From contig NZ_QMEK01000002.1 in NCBI RefSeq assembly GCF_003390845.1, positions 248,001-312,000 of the forward strand: a stretch of DNA of 64,000 nucleotides, written 5' to 3'. Made by a program: the position numbers and the translations under genes. This DNA comes from Tropicimonas sp. IMCC34043 (lineage in GTDB: Bacteria > Pseudomonadota > Alphaproteobacteria > Rhodobacterales > Rhodobacteraceae). Position 1 is the first letter of the stretch; each line of letters begins with the position of its first letter. The notes below the pieces were generated by a model, which saw only the letters and a program-made list of their open reading frames with translations, was not told the origin of the DNA and did not search any database. Of the stretch, positions 9,326 through 18,374 are shown in pieces.

Positions 9326-10570
9326 ATGACCAGCTTTGCCGAAAAAGCCCGCGCGGCGACCCTGAAGATGCGGGAGTTGTTCCCGCCGACACCGCTGCAG
9401 CGCAACGACTTCCTGTCCGACCGCTTTGGCGCCGAGATTCTGCTGAAGCGCGAGGATTTGGCCCCCGTCAGATCCTACAAGCTGCGCGGCGCCTTCAACG
9501 CCATGCACAAGGTGCTGGCGGTAAAGCCCGATCAGGGGCTGTTCGTCTGCGCGAGTGCTGGCAACCATGCCCAGGGCGTCGCCTTCGTCTGCCGCCATTT
9601 CGGGGTGAAGGGCGTGATCTTCATGCCGGTGACCACACCGCAGCAGAAGATCTACAAGACCCGCAGCTTTGGTGGCGACGCAATCGAGATCCGGCTGACG
9701 GGCGATTATTTCGACGACACCCTGACCGAGGCAAAGGCCTGGTGCGCGCGCGAGGGCGGCCATTTCCTGGCGCCCTTCGACGATGCCGACGTGATCGAGG
9801 GTCAGGCCTCGGTCATCGTCGAGGTGCTGGACGAGATCGACCCGCCCGATCTGGTGATCCTGCCGGTGGGTGGCGGCGGGCTTTCGGCCGGCGTCAGCCG
9901 CTATCTGGCCGAGACGGCGCCGATGGTCGGCCTGCGCTATGTCGAGCCCGCGGGCGGCGCGAGCCTGACCGCGGCGGTGGCCGCGGGCCGGCCGGTTACG
10001 TTGTCCAAGGTCGACAGTTTTGTCGACGGTGCCGCGGTGGCGCGGATCGGCGATCTGCCCTTTGCGGCACTGAGCCAGGTGGCGCCGGCAGACGTGTTGC
10101 GCGCGCCTGAGGACCGGATCTGCACCACCATTCTCGACATGCTGAACATCGAGGGGATCGTTCTGGAACCCGCGGGCGCGCTGTCGATCGATGCGCTGCC
10201 CGATCTGGCCAATCAGATCCGCGGGCGGCGCGTGGTCTGCGTGACCTCGGGCGGAAATTTCGATTTCGAGCGGCTTCCGGACGTCAAGGAACGCGCGCAG
10301 CGGTTCCTTGGCGTGAAGAAGTACCTCATCCTGCGTCTGGCGCAGCGCCCCGGCGCGCTGCGGGATTTTCTGGATCTGCTTGGACCGGAAGATGACATCG
10401 CCCGGTTCGAATACATGAAGAAATCGAGCCGCAACTTCGGGTCGGTCCTGCTGGGAATCGAGACGACAGATGCGGCGAATTTCGACGCGCTGTTCGCCCG
10501 GCTCGAGGCGAAGGGATTTGTCTTTACCGACATCACCCGCGACGAAACTCTGGCGGAATTCGTGATCTGA
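9326..10570 (+). CDS. ilvA: Threonine ammonia-lyase (threonine dehydratase)
   Basis: Deaminates threonine to 2-oxobutanoate, the entry step to isoleucine. PLP is bound by Lys52 in [17 protein letters not shown] and the glycine loop VGGGGL, which bind the cofactor phosphate, follow. The C-terminal ~80 residues from [16 protein letters not shown] form one ACT-like regulatory domain, so this is the 414-aa short form with a single domain, shorter than E. coli IlvA with two. A long open frame precedes it antisense to argG, but ATG 9326 ([12 protein letters not shown]) matches the family start. Confidence 0.93.
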   Translation: MTSFAEKARAATLKMRELFPPTPLQRNDFLSDRFGAEILLKREDLAPVRSYKLRGAFNAMHKVLAVKPDQGLFVCASAGNHAQGVAFVCRHFGVKGVIFMPVTTPQQKIYKTRSFGGDAIEIRLTGDYFDDTLTEAKAWCAREGGHFLAPFDDADVIEGQASVIVEVLDEIDPPDLVILPVGGGGLSAGVSRYLAETAPMVGLRYVEPAGGASLTAAVAAGRPVTLSKVDSFVDGAAVARIGDLPFAALSQVAPADVLRAPEDRICTTILDMLNIEGIVLEPAGALSIDALPDLANQIRGRRVVCVTSGGNFDFERLPDVKERAQRFLGVKKYLILRLAQRPGALRDFLDLLGPEDDIARFEYMKKSSRNFGSVLLGIETTDAANFDALFARLEAKGFVFTDITRDETLAEFVI

Positions 10571-10607
10571 ACGCCCATGGTGCGGCGCAGCCCGGAGGGA
10601 CGTGTCG

Positions 10608-10940
10608 TCACGCCGCCACGCGCGATTGCAGCCCGGCAAGGAATTCGACCTTCGAGGCCGCATAACAGGCGAAGATCGGGGCGAGATCGACGGTTTCGGG
10701 ACGGCCGGCGGCCGATGTCGTCTCGCCGACAAGGCAGAGCCTGGCGAATTGTTCGAAGCCGAGGTTGACCGCGCAGCCCTTCAGGAAATGCAGGTCAGCC
10801 TCGAATTTCGATGGTTGCGGGTTGCTTTGCAGCCGCGCCATCAGCGCCTCCACCTCCTCCAGAAACAGGTCCACCACTTCCTGAAATTCCGAAACGCCAA
10901 TTTCGTCGCGCAACTCGTCGACCCGTTTCCAGTCGATCAT
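10608..10940 (-). CDS. Histidine phosphotransfer (Hpt) domain protein
   Basis: A 110-aa stand-alone Hpt domain, a phosphorelay intermediate that passes phosphoryl groups between histidine kinases and response regulators. The phosphorylatable residue is His51 in [13 protein letters not shown], the Hpt H-x-x-K-G signature, inside a four-helix bundle. ATG 10940 has GGGGGATTGAAG directly upstream. It is transcribed divergently from the response regulator/PP2C gene 162 bases away, which makes that receiver domain its most likely partner. It ends 37 bases from the convergent ilvA. Confidence 0.85.
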   Translation of the reverse strand: MIDWKRVDELRDEIGVSEFQEVVDLFLEEVEALMARLQSNPQPSKFEADLHFLKGCAVNLGFEQFARLCLVGETTSAAGRPETVDLAPIFACYAASKVEFLAGLQSRVAA

Positions 10941-11102
10941 CTTCAATCCCCCTCGCATGGATTGTCTCAATGCGCGCAGCCTAGGTCCCGAGAGCTTAAC
11001 ATTGCCTTAGCGACTGCCGTCCGGAAACGGTTTCGGTTCATCTGACATTAATCGGCCCCGTGCAAGGGATCGGTACAGAGCGAACGAAACGCGGAACACG
11101 AC

Positions 11103-12398
11103 GTGGCATTGAGGGAACCGGAGCGAAGCGACGAGACGACGGAGCACGGTCTGGTGCCCGCCCGGCGGATTCTTGTCGTTGACGACAGCCGACTGCAGCG
11201 GCGCATCCTGCTCGCCTCGCTGAAGCGCTGGGGATTTGAGGTCGAGGAGGCAGCCTCGGGGCCCGAAGCGCTGGAGCTTTGCCGCACGAACCCGCCCGAC
11301 ATCGTGATCAGCGACTGGATGATGCCCGAGATGAACGGGCCGGAATTCTGCCAGGAGTTCCGCCGGATGGGGCGCGGCAGCTATGGCTATTTCATCCTTC
11401 TGACGTCGAAGTCGGAATCCTGCGATGTGGCTCAGGGGCTCGATGCCGGGGCCGACGATTTCCTCACCAAGCCGGTCAGCGGCGACGAGTTGCGGGCGCG
11501 GCTGAACGCGGGGGAGCGGATCCTGAAAATGGAACAGCAGCTGGTCGAAAAGAACCGGCTGGTGTCCGAGACGCTGGCCGAGCTTCAGGCGCTCTACAAC
11601 TCGCTCGACAGCGATCTGGTCGAGGCGCGCAAGCTGCAGCAGTCGCTGGTGAAGGAACGGTTCCGGCAGTTCGGCAGCTCGCAGGTCTCGCTGCTGCTGC
11701 GGCCCAGCGGTCATGTGGGGGGCGATCTGGTGGGGTTCTTCCCAGTGAATGCGCGGCGGGTCGCCCTGTTTGCCATCGACGTCTCGGGACATGGCGTCGC
11801 CTCGGCGCTGATGACGGCGCGGCTGGCCGGGTATCTGTCGAGCGCAGCACAGGGTCAGAACGTGGCGCTGATCGAAGGGCCGGAAGGCCAGTACGACTCG
11901 CGCCCGCCCGAAGAGGTCGCGGCCGAACTCAACTGGCTGACCCTGGCAGAGATGGAGACCGACACCTATTTCACCCTGCTGTTTGCCGACGTGGATCTGG
12001 TGACCGGCGATCTGCGGCTGGTGCAGGCGGGCCACCCCCATCCGGCGGTGCTGCACGCCGACGGCTCGGTCGAATTTCTCGGCGATGGCGGGCTGCCCGT
12101 GGGGCTGATCGGCGAGGCGGGGTATCAGCGGATCTCGACGCGGCTCGGCCCCGGCGACCGGCTGTTCATCACTTCGGACGGGGTGACGGAATGCGAGGAC
12201 GCGGCCGGAAAGATGCTCGATCACGCAGGTCTGAGCGAGCTGCTGCAGCGCAACGCCGGGCTTGCCGGCCCGGCGTTTCTGGAAGCGTTGACCCACGATC
12301 TGTCCAGCTATGCCGGCGAAACCGAGTTTGCGGACGACGTCTCGGCCGTCCTGTTCGAATTCGGCGGCAAGGATGGGCCGCAAGGTTTTGGCTCGTGA
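11103..12398 (+). CDS. Response regulator with PP2C-type serine phosphatase domain (RbaY/RsbU-like)
   Basis: 431 aa: receiver domain (about 22-140, phosphoacceptor Asp71 in VISDWMMPEMNG, conserved Thr/Lys in LLTSKSES and FLTKPVS), a coiled-coil linker (about 145-185), then a PP2C/SpoIIE phosphatase (about 200-420) with metal-binding GGDLVG, AIDVSGHG and ADDVSAVLF. Such proteins dephosphorylate an anti-sigma-factor antagonist in partner-switching systems; RbaY in Rhodobacter capsulatus, which affects gene-transfer-agent production, has this layout. No antagonist or anti-sigma gene is adjacent. The start is GTG 11103, with only a weak ribosome site. Confidence 0.85.
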   Translation: MALREPERSDETTEHGLVPARRILVVDDSRLQRRILLASLKRWGFEVEEAASGPEALELCRTNPPDIVISDWMMPEMNGPEFCQEFRRMGRGSYGYFILLTSKSESCDVAQGLDAGADDFLTKPVSGDELRARLNAGERILKMEQQLVEKNRLVSETLAELQALYNSLDSDLVEARKLQQSLVKERFRQFGSSQVSLLLRPSGHVGGDLVGFFPVNARRVALFAIDVSGHGVASALMTARLAGYLSSAAQGQNVALIEGPEGQYDSRPPEEVAAELNWLTLAEMETDTYFTLLFADVDLVTGDLRLVQAGHPHPAVLHADGSVEFLGDGGLPVGLIGEAGYQRISTRLGPGDRLFITSDGVTECEDAAGKMLDHAGLSELLQRNAGLAGPAFLEALTHDLSSYAGETEFADDVSAVLFEFGGKDGPQGFGS

Positions 12399-12461
12399 CA
12401 GGAACCGGAGCGGCGCGCCCGATACGACGCGGGTTTGCCAGGGGGGCGAGCGGATGCCCGG

Positions 12462-12905
12462 CTAGAGCTTTCGCAGCGCCTGACGCAGGAAATGCCGGTC
12501 GCCGCTGTTTCCTAGCATGTCGGCCGCGTCCCGCGCCGGCATCCAGACCGCCTGATGTTCCGGTTCCGGAACGGGGCCGAGCCTTTGGCCCGGTCGGCCC
12601 AGATAGACAGTGCAGAGCTTTTCGGCCCAGAGATCGTAATCTGGCATGTAGGTGAAGCGGCGGAAGGCACCGAGGCGACGGTGAGGGCGCATGCTCCAGC
12701 CGGTTTCCTCGAACACCTCGCGGTGCAGTGCGGCGAGCGGCTGTTCGCCCGGATCGATGCCGCCGCCGGGCAGTTGCAGTTCGGGGGTTGGCGCCGCCTG
12801 ATGGGTCAGCAACACCAGATCGCCCTTCATCAGCACCGCGTAGACGCCGTGCCGCAGCCTGTAGTCCTGGCCCGGTTTCACGCGCTCGCCGACCCGTCTG
12901 ATCAT
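12462..12905 (-). CDS. Nudix hydrolase
   Basis: A 147-aa Nudix pyrophosphohydrolase. The Nudix box is complete: GGGIDPGEQPLAALHREVFEETGW fits G-x5-E-x7-R-E-x-x-E-E-x-G. Substrate unknown; the size and the box context (PTPELQLPGGG) resemble general nucleotide-diphosphate-X hydrolases. ATG 12905 begins MIRRVGERV. It converges with the RR-PP2C gene (63 bases) and is divergent from hslO (77 bases). Confidence 0.85.
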   Translation of the reverse strand: MIRRVGERVKPGQDYRLRHGVYAVLMKGDLVLLTHQAAPTPELQLPGGGIDPGEQPLAALHREVFEETGWSMRPHRRLGAFRRFTYMPDYDLWAEKLCTVYLGRPGQRLGPVPEPEHQAVWMPARDAADMLGNSGDRHFLRQALRKL

Positions 12906-12982
12906 CGCCTGCCCCTTTTACCCGTGCATTGCCGCGCCTACATGGCTGCGATATGCCAAGTACAGGCTTGCAAGGAAACCCC

Positions 12983-14008
12983 ATGACACTTGGATCCCGA
13001 ATTGCGTGGGACGACACCGTCCTGCCCTTCCAGCTTGATCGTTCCGACATCCGGGGCCGCGTTGCGCGGCTCGACGGCGTGCTCGACCGGCTGCTGGCGC
13101 AGCACAGCTATCCCCCCGCGATCGAGGCGCTGGTGTCCGAGATGGCGCTTTTGACGGCCCTGATCGGGCAGACCATAAAGCTGCGCTGGAAACTGTCGCT
13201 GCAGGTCCGCGGAAACGGACCGGCGCGGCTGATCGCGACCGACTATTATGGACCGGCCGAGCCGGGTGCGCCGGCGCGGATCCGCGCCTATGCCAGTTTC
13301 GACAAGGAGCGCGATCTGGGCGGCGATCCCTTTTCGCTGATCGGCGAGGGCTATTTCGCGATCCTGATCGACCAGGGTGCGGGCACGACGCCCTATCAGG
13401 GCATCACGCCGATCTCGGGGCGCAGCCTGTCCTCCTGCGCCGAGACCTATTTCGCGCAGTCCGAACAGATCCCGACCCGGTTTGCCCTGAGTTTCGGCGA
13501 GATGATCGGTGAGACGGGCGACGAATGGCGCGCCGGCGGCGTGATGCTGCAGGCGATGCCCAAGGCCTCTCCTTTCGTTGCACAGGACGGCGGCTCGGGC
13601 GAGCAGGGCCTGCTGCAGGCCGAGGACATCCTGCAGGGCGAGGAAGGTGAGAACTGGACGCGCGCCAACTTGCTGCTCGATACCGTCGAGCCACTGGAAC
13701 TGGTCGGGCCGCATGTACAGCCGACCGACCTTCTGGTGCGCCTGTTTCACGAGGAATGGCCGCGGGTCTTCGATGCGCAGCCGGTGGAATTCGGCTGCAC
13801 CTGTTCGCCCGACCGGGTGCGGCAATCGATGTCGATCTATTCGGCCAAGGACATCGCACACATGACGACCGAAGACGGCATTGTGACCGCCGATTGCCAG
13901 TTCTGCGGCGCGCATTACGAATTCGACCCGAAGACACTCGGTTTCGAGGCCGAAGTGGCCCCGGATGACGCCGACACCAATCGCGAGGCGGGCGGTGAGC
14001 AGTCGTGA
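12983..14008 (+). CDS. hslO: Redox-regulated chaperone Hsp33
   Basis: A cytosolic holdase activated by oxidation. The C-terminal zinc-redox switch is present as CTCSPDR and, 30-odd residues later, CQFCGAHY, giving the C-x-C/C-x-x-C tetrad. The N-terminal dimer domain has SEMALLTALIGQTIKLRWKLSLQVRG. It is 341 aa; the ATG at 12983 follows AAGGAAACCCC, a good ribosome site, and an in-frame ATG 54 bases upstream gives no family-like sequence. The next gene, a Nudix enzyme, overlaps its 3' end. Confidence 0.93.
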   Translation: MTLGSRIAWDDTVLPFQLDRSDIRGRVARLDGVLDRLLAQHSYPPAIEALVSEMALLTALIGQTIKLRWKLSLQVRGNGPARLIATDYYGPAEPGAPARIRAYASFDKERDLGGDPFSLIGEGYFAILIDQGAGTTPYQGITPISGRSLSSCAETYFAQSEQIPTRFALSFGEMIGETGDEWRAGGVMLQAMPKASPFVAQDGGSGEQGLLQAEDILQGEEGENWTRANLLLDTVEPLELVGPHVQPTDLLVRLFHEEWPRVFDAQPVEFGCTCSPDRVRQSMSIYSAKDIAHMTTEDGIVTADCQFCGAHYEFDPKTLGFEAEVAPDDADTNREAGGEQS

Positions 14009-14597
14009 GGCGCTGCGCGAGCGGCTGCTCCGCGCCGTCGCTGCCACGGGGCGGCCGTCGTCAGATTACGATCTGAATCCCGACACGCTGCCGCCGAACC
14101 GCAAGCTGCGCGAGGCGGGCGTGCTGGTGCCCATCGCGCTCGAGGCGCGGGGGCCGCGGCTTTACCTGACCAAGCGGTCCTCGGGGTTGAAACACCATCC
14201 GGGCCAGATCGCCTTTCCGGGCGGCAAGCGCGACGAGGGCGACACCACGGTGACTGACACCGCGCTGCGCGAGGCCTGGGAGGAGATCGCGCTGCCGCCC
14301 GAAAACGTCGAGGTTCTGGGCTGCCTGCCCGAGCACGAGACGATCACGAGTTTTCGCATCACTCCGGTCGTCGGGCTTTTGCGCGGGCCGTTCCAGCCCC
14401 GGTCCGAGCCCGGCGAGGTCGAAGAGATCTTTTCGGTGCCGCTCGATCTGGTCACCACGCCGGCGCGATTTTCCATCGAACGGCGGCGTTGGCGCGGCGA
14501 GTGGCGGCATTTCTATACCGTGCCGCACGGGCCCTATTACATCTGGGGCGCTACCGCGCGAATGCTGCGGGCACTGGCCGACCGGATGGGGCCGTGA
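13995..14597 (+). CDS. Nudix hydrolase, CoA pyrophosphatase type
   Basis: About 200 aa, with the extended UPF0035/CoA pyrophosphatase signature LKHHPGQIAFPGGKRDEGD just before and through the Nudix box (ALREAWEEIALP). These enzymes split CoA to 3',5'-ADP and 4'-phosphopantetheine. I prefer the GTG at 13995, which overlaps the hslO stop and starts VSSREALRERL; an ATG at 13965 deeper inside hslO is possible. The 3' end overlaps the GTG start of cca (GTGA), so hslO-nudix-cca look like one transcript. Confidence 0.85.
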   Translation: MSSREALRERLLRAVAATGRPSSDYDLNPDTLPPNRKLREAGVLVPIALEARGPRLYLTKRSSGLKHHPGQIAFPGGKRDEGDTTVTDTALREAWEEIALPPENVEVLGCLPEHETITSFRITPVVGLLRGPFQPRSEPGEVEEIFSVPLDLVTTPARFSIERRRWRGEWRHFYTVPHGPYYIWGATARMLRALADRMGP

Positions 14598-15745
14598 CGC
14601 GGCTGTCTGCCTCCTGGCTCGATGCGCCTGCCGTGCAGCGGGTCTGCGGGCTGCTGGAGGCGGCCGGGTTCCGGGCCCTGTTCGTTGGCGGCTGCGTGCG
14701 CAACACGTTGCTCGGTCAGCCGGTGTCGGACCACGACCTGTCGACCGACGCCCGGCCCGAGAGGGTAACCGAGGTGATGCAGGCCGCCGGGTTGAAGGTG
14801 GTGCCCACAGGCATCGAACATGGAACTGTGACCGTGCTGGTCGGGCGCGAACCTTTCGAGATCACGACCTTCCGGCGCGATGTCGAAACCGACGGCCGCC
14901 GCGCGGTGGTGCATTTCTCGGACAGGGTGGAGGAGGACGCGCGACGCCGCGACTTCACCATGAACGCGATCTATTGCGACAGGCTCGGGCTGATCGTCGA
15001 TCCGCTGAACGGGATGCCCGATCTGCAGGCCCGGCGGCTGCGCTTTGTCGGCACGGCGGTCAACCGGGTGCGCGAGGACTATCTGCGCATCCTGCGCTTC
15101 TTCCGCTTTTCGGCCTGGTATGCGGACCCGGCAGACGGGATCGACCCCGAGGCGCTGGCGGCCTGTGCTGCCAATGTCGAGGGCTTGCACCAGATCTCGG
15201 CCGAACGTATCGGGGCCGAGGTGTTGAAGCTGCTGGCCGCCCCCGATCCCGCCCCCGCGGTTGCGGTGATGCAGACCGCGGGCGTGCTTGCCGCAATCCT
15301 GCCCGGGGCCGATGTGTCGCCACTGACGGTGCTTGTGCATCTGGAGCAGATGACCGGCACGGCGTCCGACCCGATCATGCGGCTGGCGGCGCTGGGCGGC
15401 GAGGCCGCACCACAGCGGTTGCGCCTGAGCCGCACGGAGGCGCGCCGGCTCGACACCCTTGCCGAGGCCGCGCGGTCCGATCGTGGCGCGGGCGAGCTTG
15501 GCTTTCGCCTCGGCGCGGTCGATGGGCGGGCCGCAGTTCTGGTACGCGCGGCACTGATCGGTGTCGCTGTGCCGCCCGAGGCGCTGGCCGAGGTCGCGCT
15601 TGGTGCCAACGCGCATTTTCCGGTTGCGGCGCATGACCTGATGCCGGGGCTTCAGGGTGCAGCCCTTGGTGCCCGGATGCGGGCGCTGGAACAGCGCTGG
15701 ATCGCTTCGGGTTTTGCACTCAGCCGGGCCGAGCTTCTGGCTTGA
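14594..15745 (+). CDS. cca: CCA tRNA nucleotidyltransferase / poly(A) polymerase family
   Basis: Adds or repairs the 3' CCA of tRNA. The 383-aa protein has the class II nucleotidyltransferase head: FVGGCVRNTLLG followed by SDHDLSTDARPE (the catalytic D-x-D equivalent), ARRRDFTMNAIY, and the RNA-binding ERIGAEVLKLL. The C-terminal part is typical of the alphaproteobacterial form. GTG 14594 is chosen because it overlaps the Nudix stop in GTGA and gives the family start TRLSASWLDAP. Poly(A) polymerase activity is the alternative that sequence alone cannot exclude. Confidence 0.9.
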   Translation: MTRLSASWLDAPAVQRVCGLLEAAGFRALFVGGCVRNTLLGQPVSDHDLSTDARPERVTEVMQAAGLKVVPTGIEHGTVTVLVGREPFEITTFRRDVETDGRRAVVHFSDRVEEDARRRDFTMNAIYCDRLGLIVDPLNGMPDLQARRLRFVGTAVNRVREDYLRILRFFRFSAWYADPADGIDPEALAACAANVEGLHQISAERIGAEVLKLLAAPDPAPAVAVMQTAGVLAAILPGADVSPLTVLVHLEQMTGTASDPIMRLAALGGEAAPQRLRLSRTEARRLDTLAEAARSDRGAGELGFRLGAVDGRAAVLVRAALIGVAVPPEALAEVALGANAHFPVAAHDLMPGLQGAALGARMRALEQRWIASGFALSRAELLA

Positions 15746-15793
15746 CGCGTCAGGGTGCGACCGGCAGTCTCCGCCGCGATCAGGAGTGCTATC

Positions 15794-16399
15794 ATGTCGG
15801 CCATGTCACCAGAGACGTTTTCCGCGCTTGTTGCGCTTGCGGCGGTCGCGGCCTTCACGCCGGGGCCGAACAATGCGCTGCTGGCCAGCTCTGGCGCCAC
15901 CTTCGGTCTGCGCCGGACGGTGCCGCATGTGCTGGGCGTGGCCTTGGGCTTTCCGGTGATGATCTTTCTGGTGGGCTATTTCCTCGGCGGGCTGTTCCAG
16001 ACGGTCCCGGTTTTTCGTGAGGCGCTGCGCTGGATCGGGGCGGCGGTGCTGCTGTGGATGGCCTGGAAACTGGGCCATACCGGAGCCATCGTGACTGCGC
16101 GCGGCGAGCCGCGGCCGTTCACCTTCATCGAGGCGGCGGGATTCCAGTGGATCAACCCGAAGGGTTGGGCGATGGCCATCGCGATCACGGCGCAGTTCGT
16201 CCTGCCCGAGGCGCCGCTGCGCAGTGCCGCCATCGTGGCGCTGGTCTTTGTCGCACTCGGGCTTGGCAGCGCGGCAAGCTGGGCGGTTCTGGGGCAGGGG
16301 ATCACCCTTTGGGCCCGGGACGAGCGACGGATGCGCCGGTTCAACCTGGTGATGGCGTTGCTGCTGGTCGGCTGCGTGGGGCTTTTGTTGCTCGACTGA
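15794..16399 (+). CDS. LysE/RhtB-family amino-acid exporter
   Basis: A 201-aa inner-membrane protein with about six hydrophobic segments. The family signature FTPGPNNALLASSGATFGLRRT lies near residues 22-43 and NPKGWAMAI in the middle, both diagnostic for LysE/RhtB exporters of amino acids or their analogues. Substrate unknown. ATG 15794 is supported by AGGAG seven bases upstream; the frame is open before it but without homology. It is followed by a 118-base spacer before the ABC exporter genes. Confidence 0.88.
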   Translation: MSAMSPETFSALVALAAVAAFTPGPNNALLASSGATFGLRRTVPHVLGVALGFPVMIFLVGYFLGGLFQTVPVFREALRWIGAAVLLWMAWKLGHTGAIVTARGEPRPFTFIEAAGFQWINPKGWAMAIAITAQFVLPEAPLRSAAIVALVFVALGLGSAASWAVLGQGITLWARDERRMRRFNLVMALLLVGCVGLLLLD

Positions 16400-16517
16400 C
16401 CGCTGCCGGCAGCCCGCCGGTCGCCTCCGCCACCGGTTCTTTTCGAACGCCGGGTTTTGAGATAACAGGAGGGCAATCCGACGGCCCAAGCCGTCCGCCG
16501 TCGCAGGGTAGTTCCCG

Positions 16518-18374
16518 GTGTTCCGATATTTTGAGAACCTGATCGATCCTTATACGCCGTATGAGGAAACCGACCATCCGCCCCGCCGGTTGGTGGCTTT
16601 CCTGTGGGAGTATTCGCGCCCGCTGCGCAAGTGGTACGTGGTCATCACGGTGCTGTCGATTCTGGTCGCGGCGATGGAAATCGCGCTGATCGACTACATG
16701 GGCCGGATGGTCGACCTTCTGTCGGGGGCCGACCGCGCGACGTTCTGGACCGATCACGGGCTCGAAATGGTCGGGGTGGCGGCGTTCCTGCTGCTGATCC
16801 GGCCGGCGTTGCAGGGGCTCGACGTGCTGGTGCTGAACCTTGGCATCGTGCCGAACTTCATCACTTTGGTGCGCTGGCGGGCTCACCGGCAGGTGCTGCG
16901 GCAGTCGGTCGGCTGGTTCGAGAACGATTTTGCCGGCCGCATCGCCAACCGCGTGATGCAGACGCCGCCTGCGGCGGGCGAGGCGATCTTCCAGATCTTC
17001 GATGCGATGACCTATTCGGTGGCCTATGTGATCGGCGCGGCGGTGCTGCTGGCCGATGCCGACCTGCGCCTTGCGCTGCCGCTGCTGGTCTGGTTCGTGC
17101 TCTACGTGCTGCTGATGCGCTGGACGCTCAATCGTGTCGGCCCGGCGTCCAAGGCGGCGTCCGAGGCGCGCAGCCAGGTGACCGGACGGGTTGTCGACAG
17201 TTATACCAACATCCATTCGGTCAAGATGTTCGCCCACCACGACCGCGAACTTGGCTATGCCCGCGAGGCGATCGAGAACACCCGTATCACGGCGATGCGC
17301 GAGATGCGGATCCATTCGATCATGGATATCGTGCTGACGATCCTGAACGGCCTGCTGATCGTCGGCGTCGTCGGCTGGGCGATCCTGCTCTGGACGCAGG
17401 GATCGGCCTCGGTCGGGGTGGTCGCGGCGGCGGCCGCGCTGACGCTGCGGCTGAACGCCATGACCGGCTGGATCATGTGGGCCATGTCGAGCTTCTTCCG
17501 ACAGCTCGGGGTGGTGGCAGAGGGGATGGAGACCATCGCCCAACCGGTCGAGCTGACCGACCGGCCGAGTGCGCCCGAGATGAAGATCGACCGCGGCGGC
17601 ATCGAGTTTCGCGCCGTCAGCCACCATTACGGCCGCGGCGGCGGCGGGTTGGACCGGCTGTCGCTGAGCATCGCGCCGGGCGAGAAGATCGGGCTGATCG
17701 GCCGGTCGGGGGCGGGAAAATCGACTCTGGTGAAGCTGCTGCTGCGGTTCTACGACCCCGAGGCGGGGCAGATCCTGATCGACGGCCAGGACGTGACTGC
17801 GGTCACGCAGGACAGCCTGCGCCGCCAGATCGGCATGGTCCAGCAGGACAGCGCGCTGCTGCACCGCTCGATTGCCGAGAACATCCTTTATGGCCGCCCC
17901 GAGGCGAGCGAGGCCGAGCTGACGGCCGCAGCCGACCGCGCCGCGGCGACCGAGTTCATCGACGCGCTGACCGACCCGCAGGGCCACAGCGGCTATGACG
18001 CGCGGGTCGGCGAGCGCGGGGTGAAGCTGTCGGGCGGGCAACGTCAGCGGATCGCGCTGGCACGTGTCATCCTGAAGGACGCGCCGATCCTCGTGCTGGA
18101 CGAGGCGACATCGGCGCTCGACAGCGAGATCGAGGCGGCGATCCAGGACACGCTCTATGGCGTGATGGAGGGCAAGACGGTGATCGCCATCGCGCACCGG
18201 CTGTCGACCATTGCGCGCATGGACCGGATCGTGGTGCTGGATGGCGGACGGATCGTCGAGGTCGGGGACCACAACGCGCTGCTGGCGCAGGGCGGGCTTT
18301 ACGCAAGCTTCTGGAAACGCCAGTCGGGCGGCTTCATCGGTGTCGAAACCGAAGAAACTGAGGCCGCGGAATGA
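16518..18374 (+). CDS. ABC exporter half-transporter (first of a pair)
   Basis: A fused transmembrane-ATPase half exporter of 618 aa: six predicted helices (about 35-330) and an ATPase (about 375-605). Walker A is GRSGAGKSTL, signature LSGGQRQR, Walker B ILVLDEATSALD with catalytic Glu, and the H-loop IAHRLST. All catalytic parts are intact. GTG start, since no ATG precedes the first conserved residues. It overlaps the next, homologous half transporter by ATGA, implying a heterodimer. The substrate is unknown; such pairs export lipids, drugs or peptides. Confidence 0.9.
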   Translation: MFRYFENLIDPYTPYEETDHPPRRLVAFLWEYSRPLRKWYVVITVLSILVAAMEIALIDYMGRMVDLLSGADRATFWTDHGLEMVGVAAFLLLIRPALQGLDVLVLNLGIVPNFITLVRWRAHRQVLRQSVGWFENDFAGRIANRVMQTPPAAGEAIFQIFDAMTYSVAYVIGAAVLLADADLRLALPLLVWFVLYVLLMRWTLNRVGPASKAASEARSQVTGRVVDSYTNIHSVKMFAHHDRELGYAREAIENTRITAMREMRIHSIMDIVLTILNGLLIVGVVGWAILLWTQGSASVGVVAAAAALTLRLNAMTGWIMWAMSSFFRQLGVVAEGMETIAQPVELTDRPSAPEMKIDRGGIEFRAVSHHYGRGGGGLDRLSLSIAPGEKIGLIGRSGAGKSTLVKLLLRFYDPEAGQILIDGQDVTAVTQDSLRRQIGMVQQDSALLHRSIAENILYGRPEASEAELTAAADRAAATEFIDALTDPQGHSGYDARVGERGVKLSGGQRQRIALARVILKDAPILVLDEATSALDSEIEAAIQDTLYGVMEGKTVIAIAHRLSTIARMDRIVVLDGGRIVEVGDHNALLAQGGLYASFWKRQSGGFIGVETEETEAAE

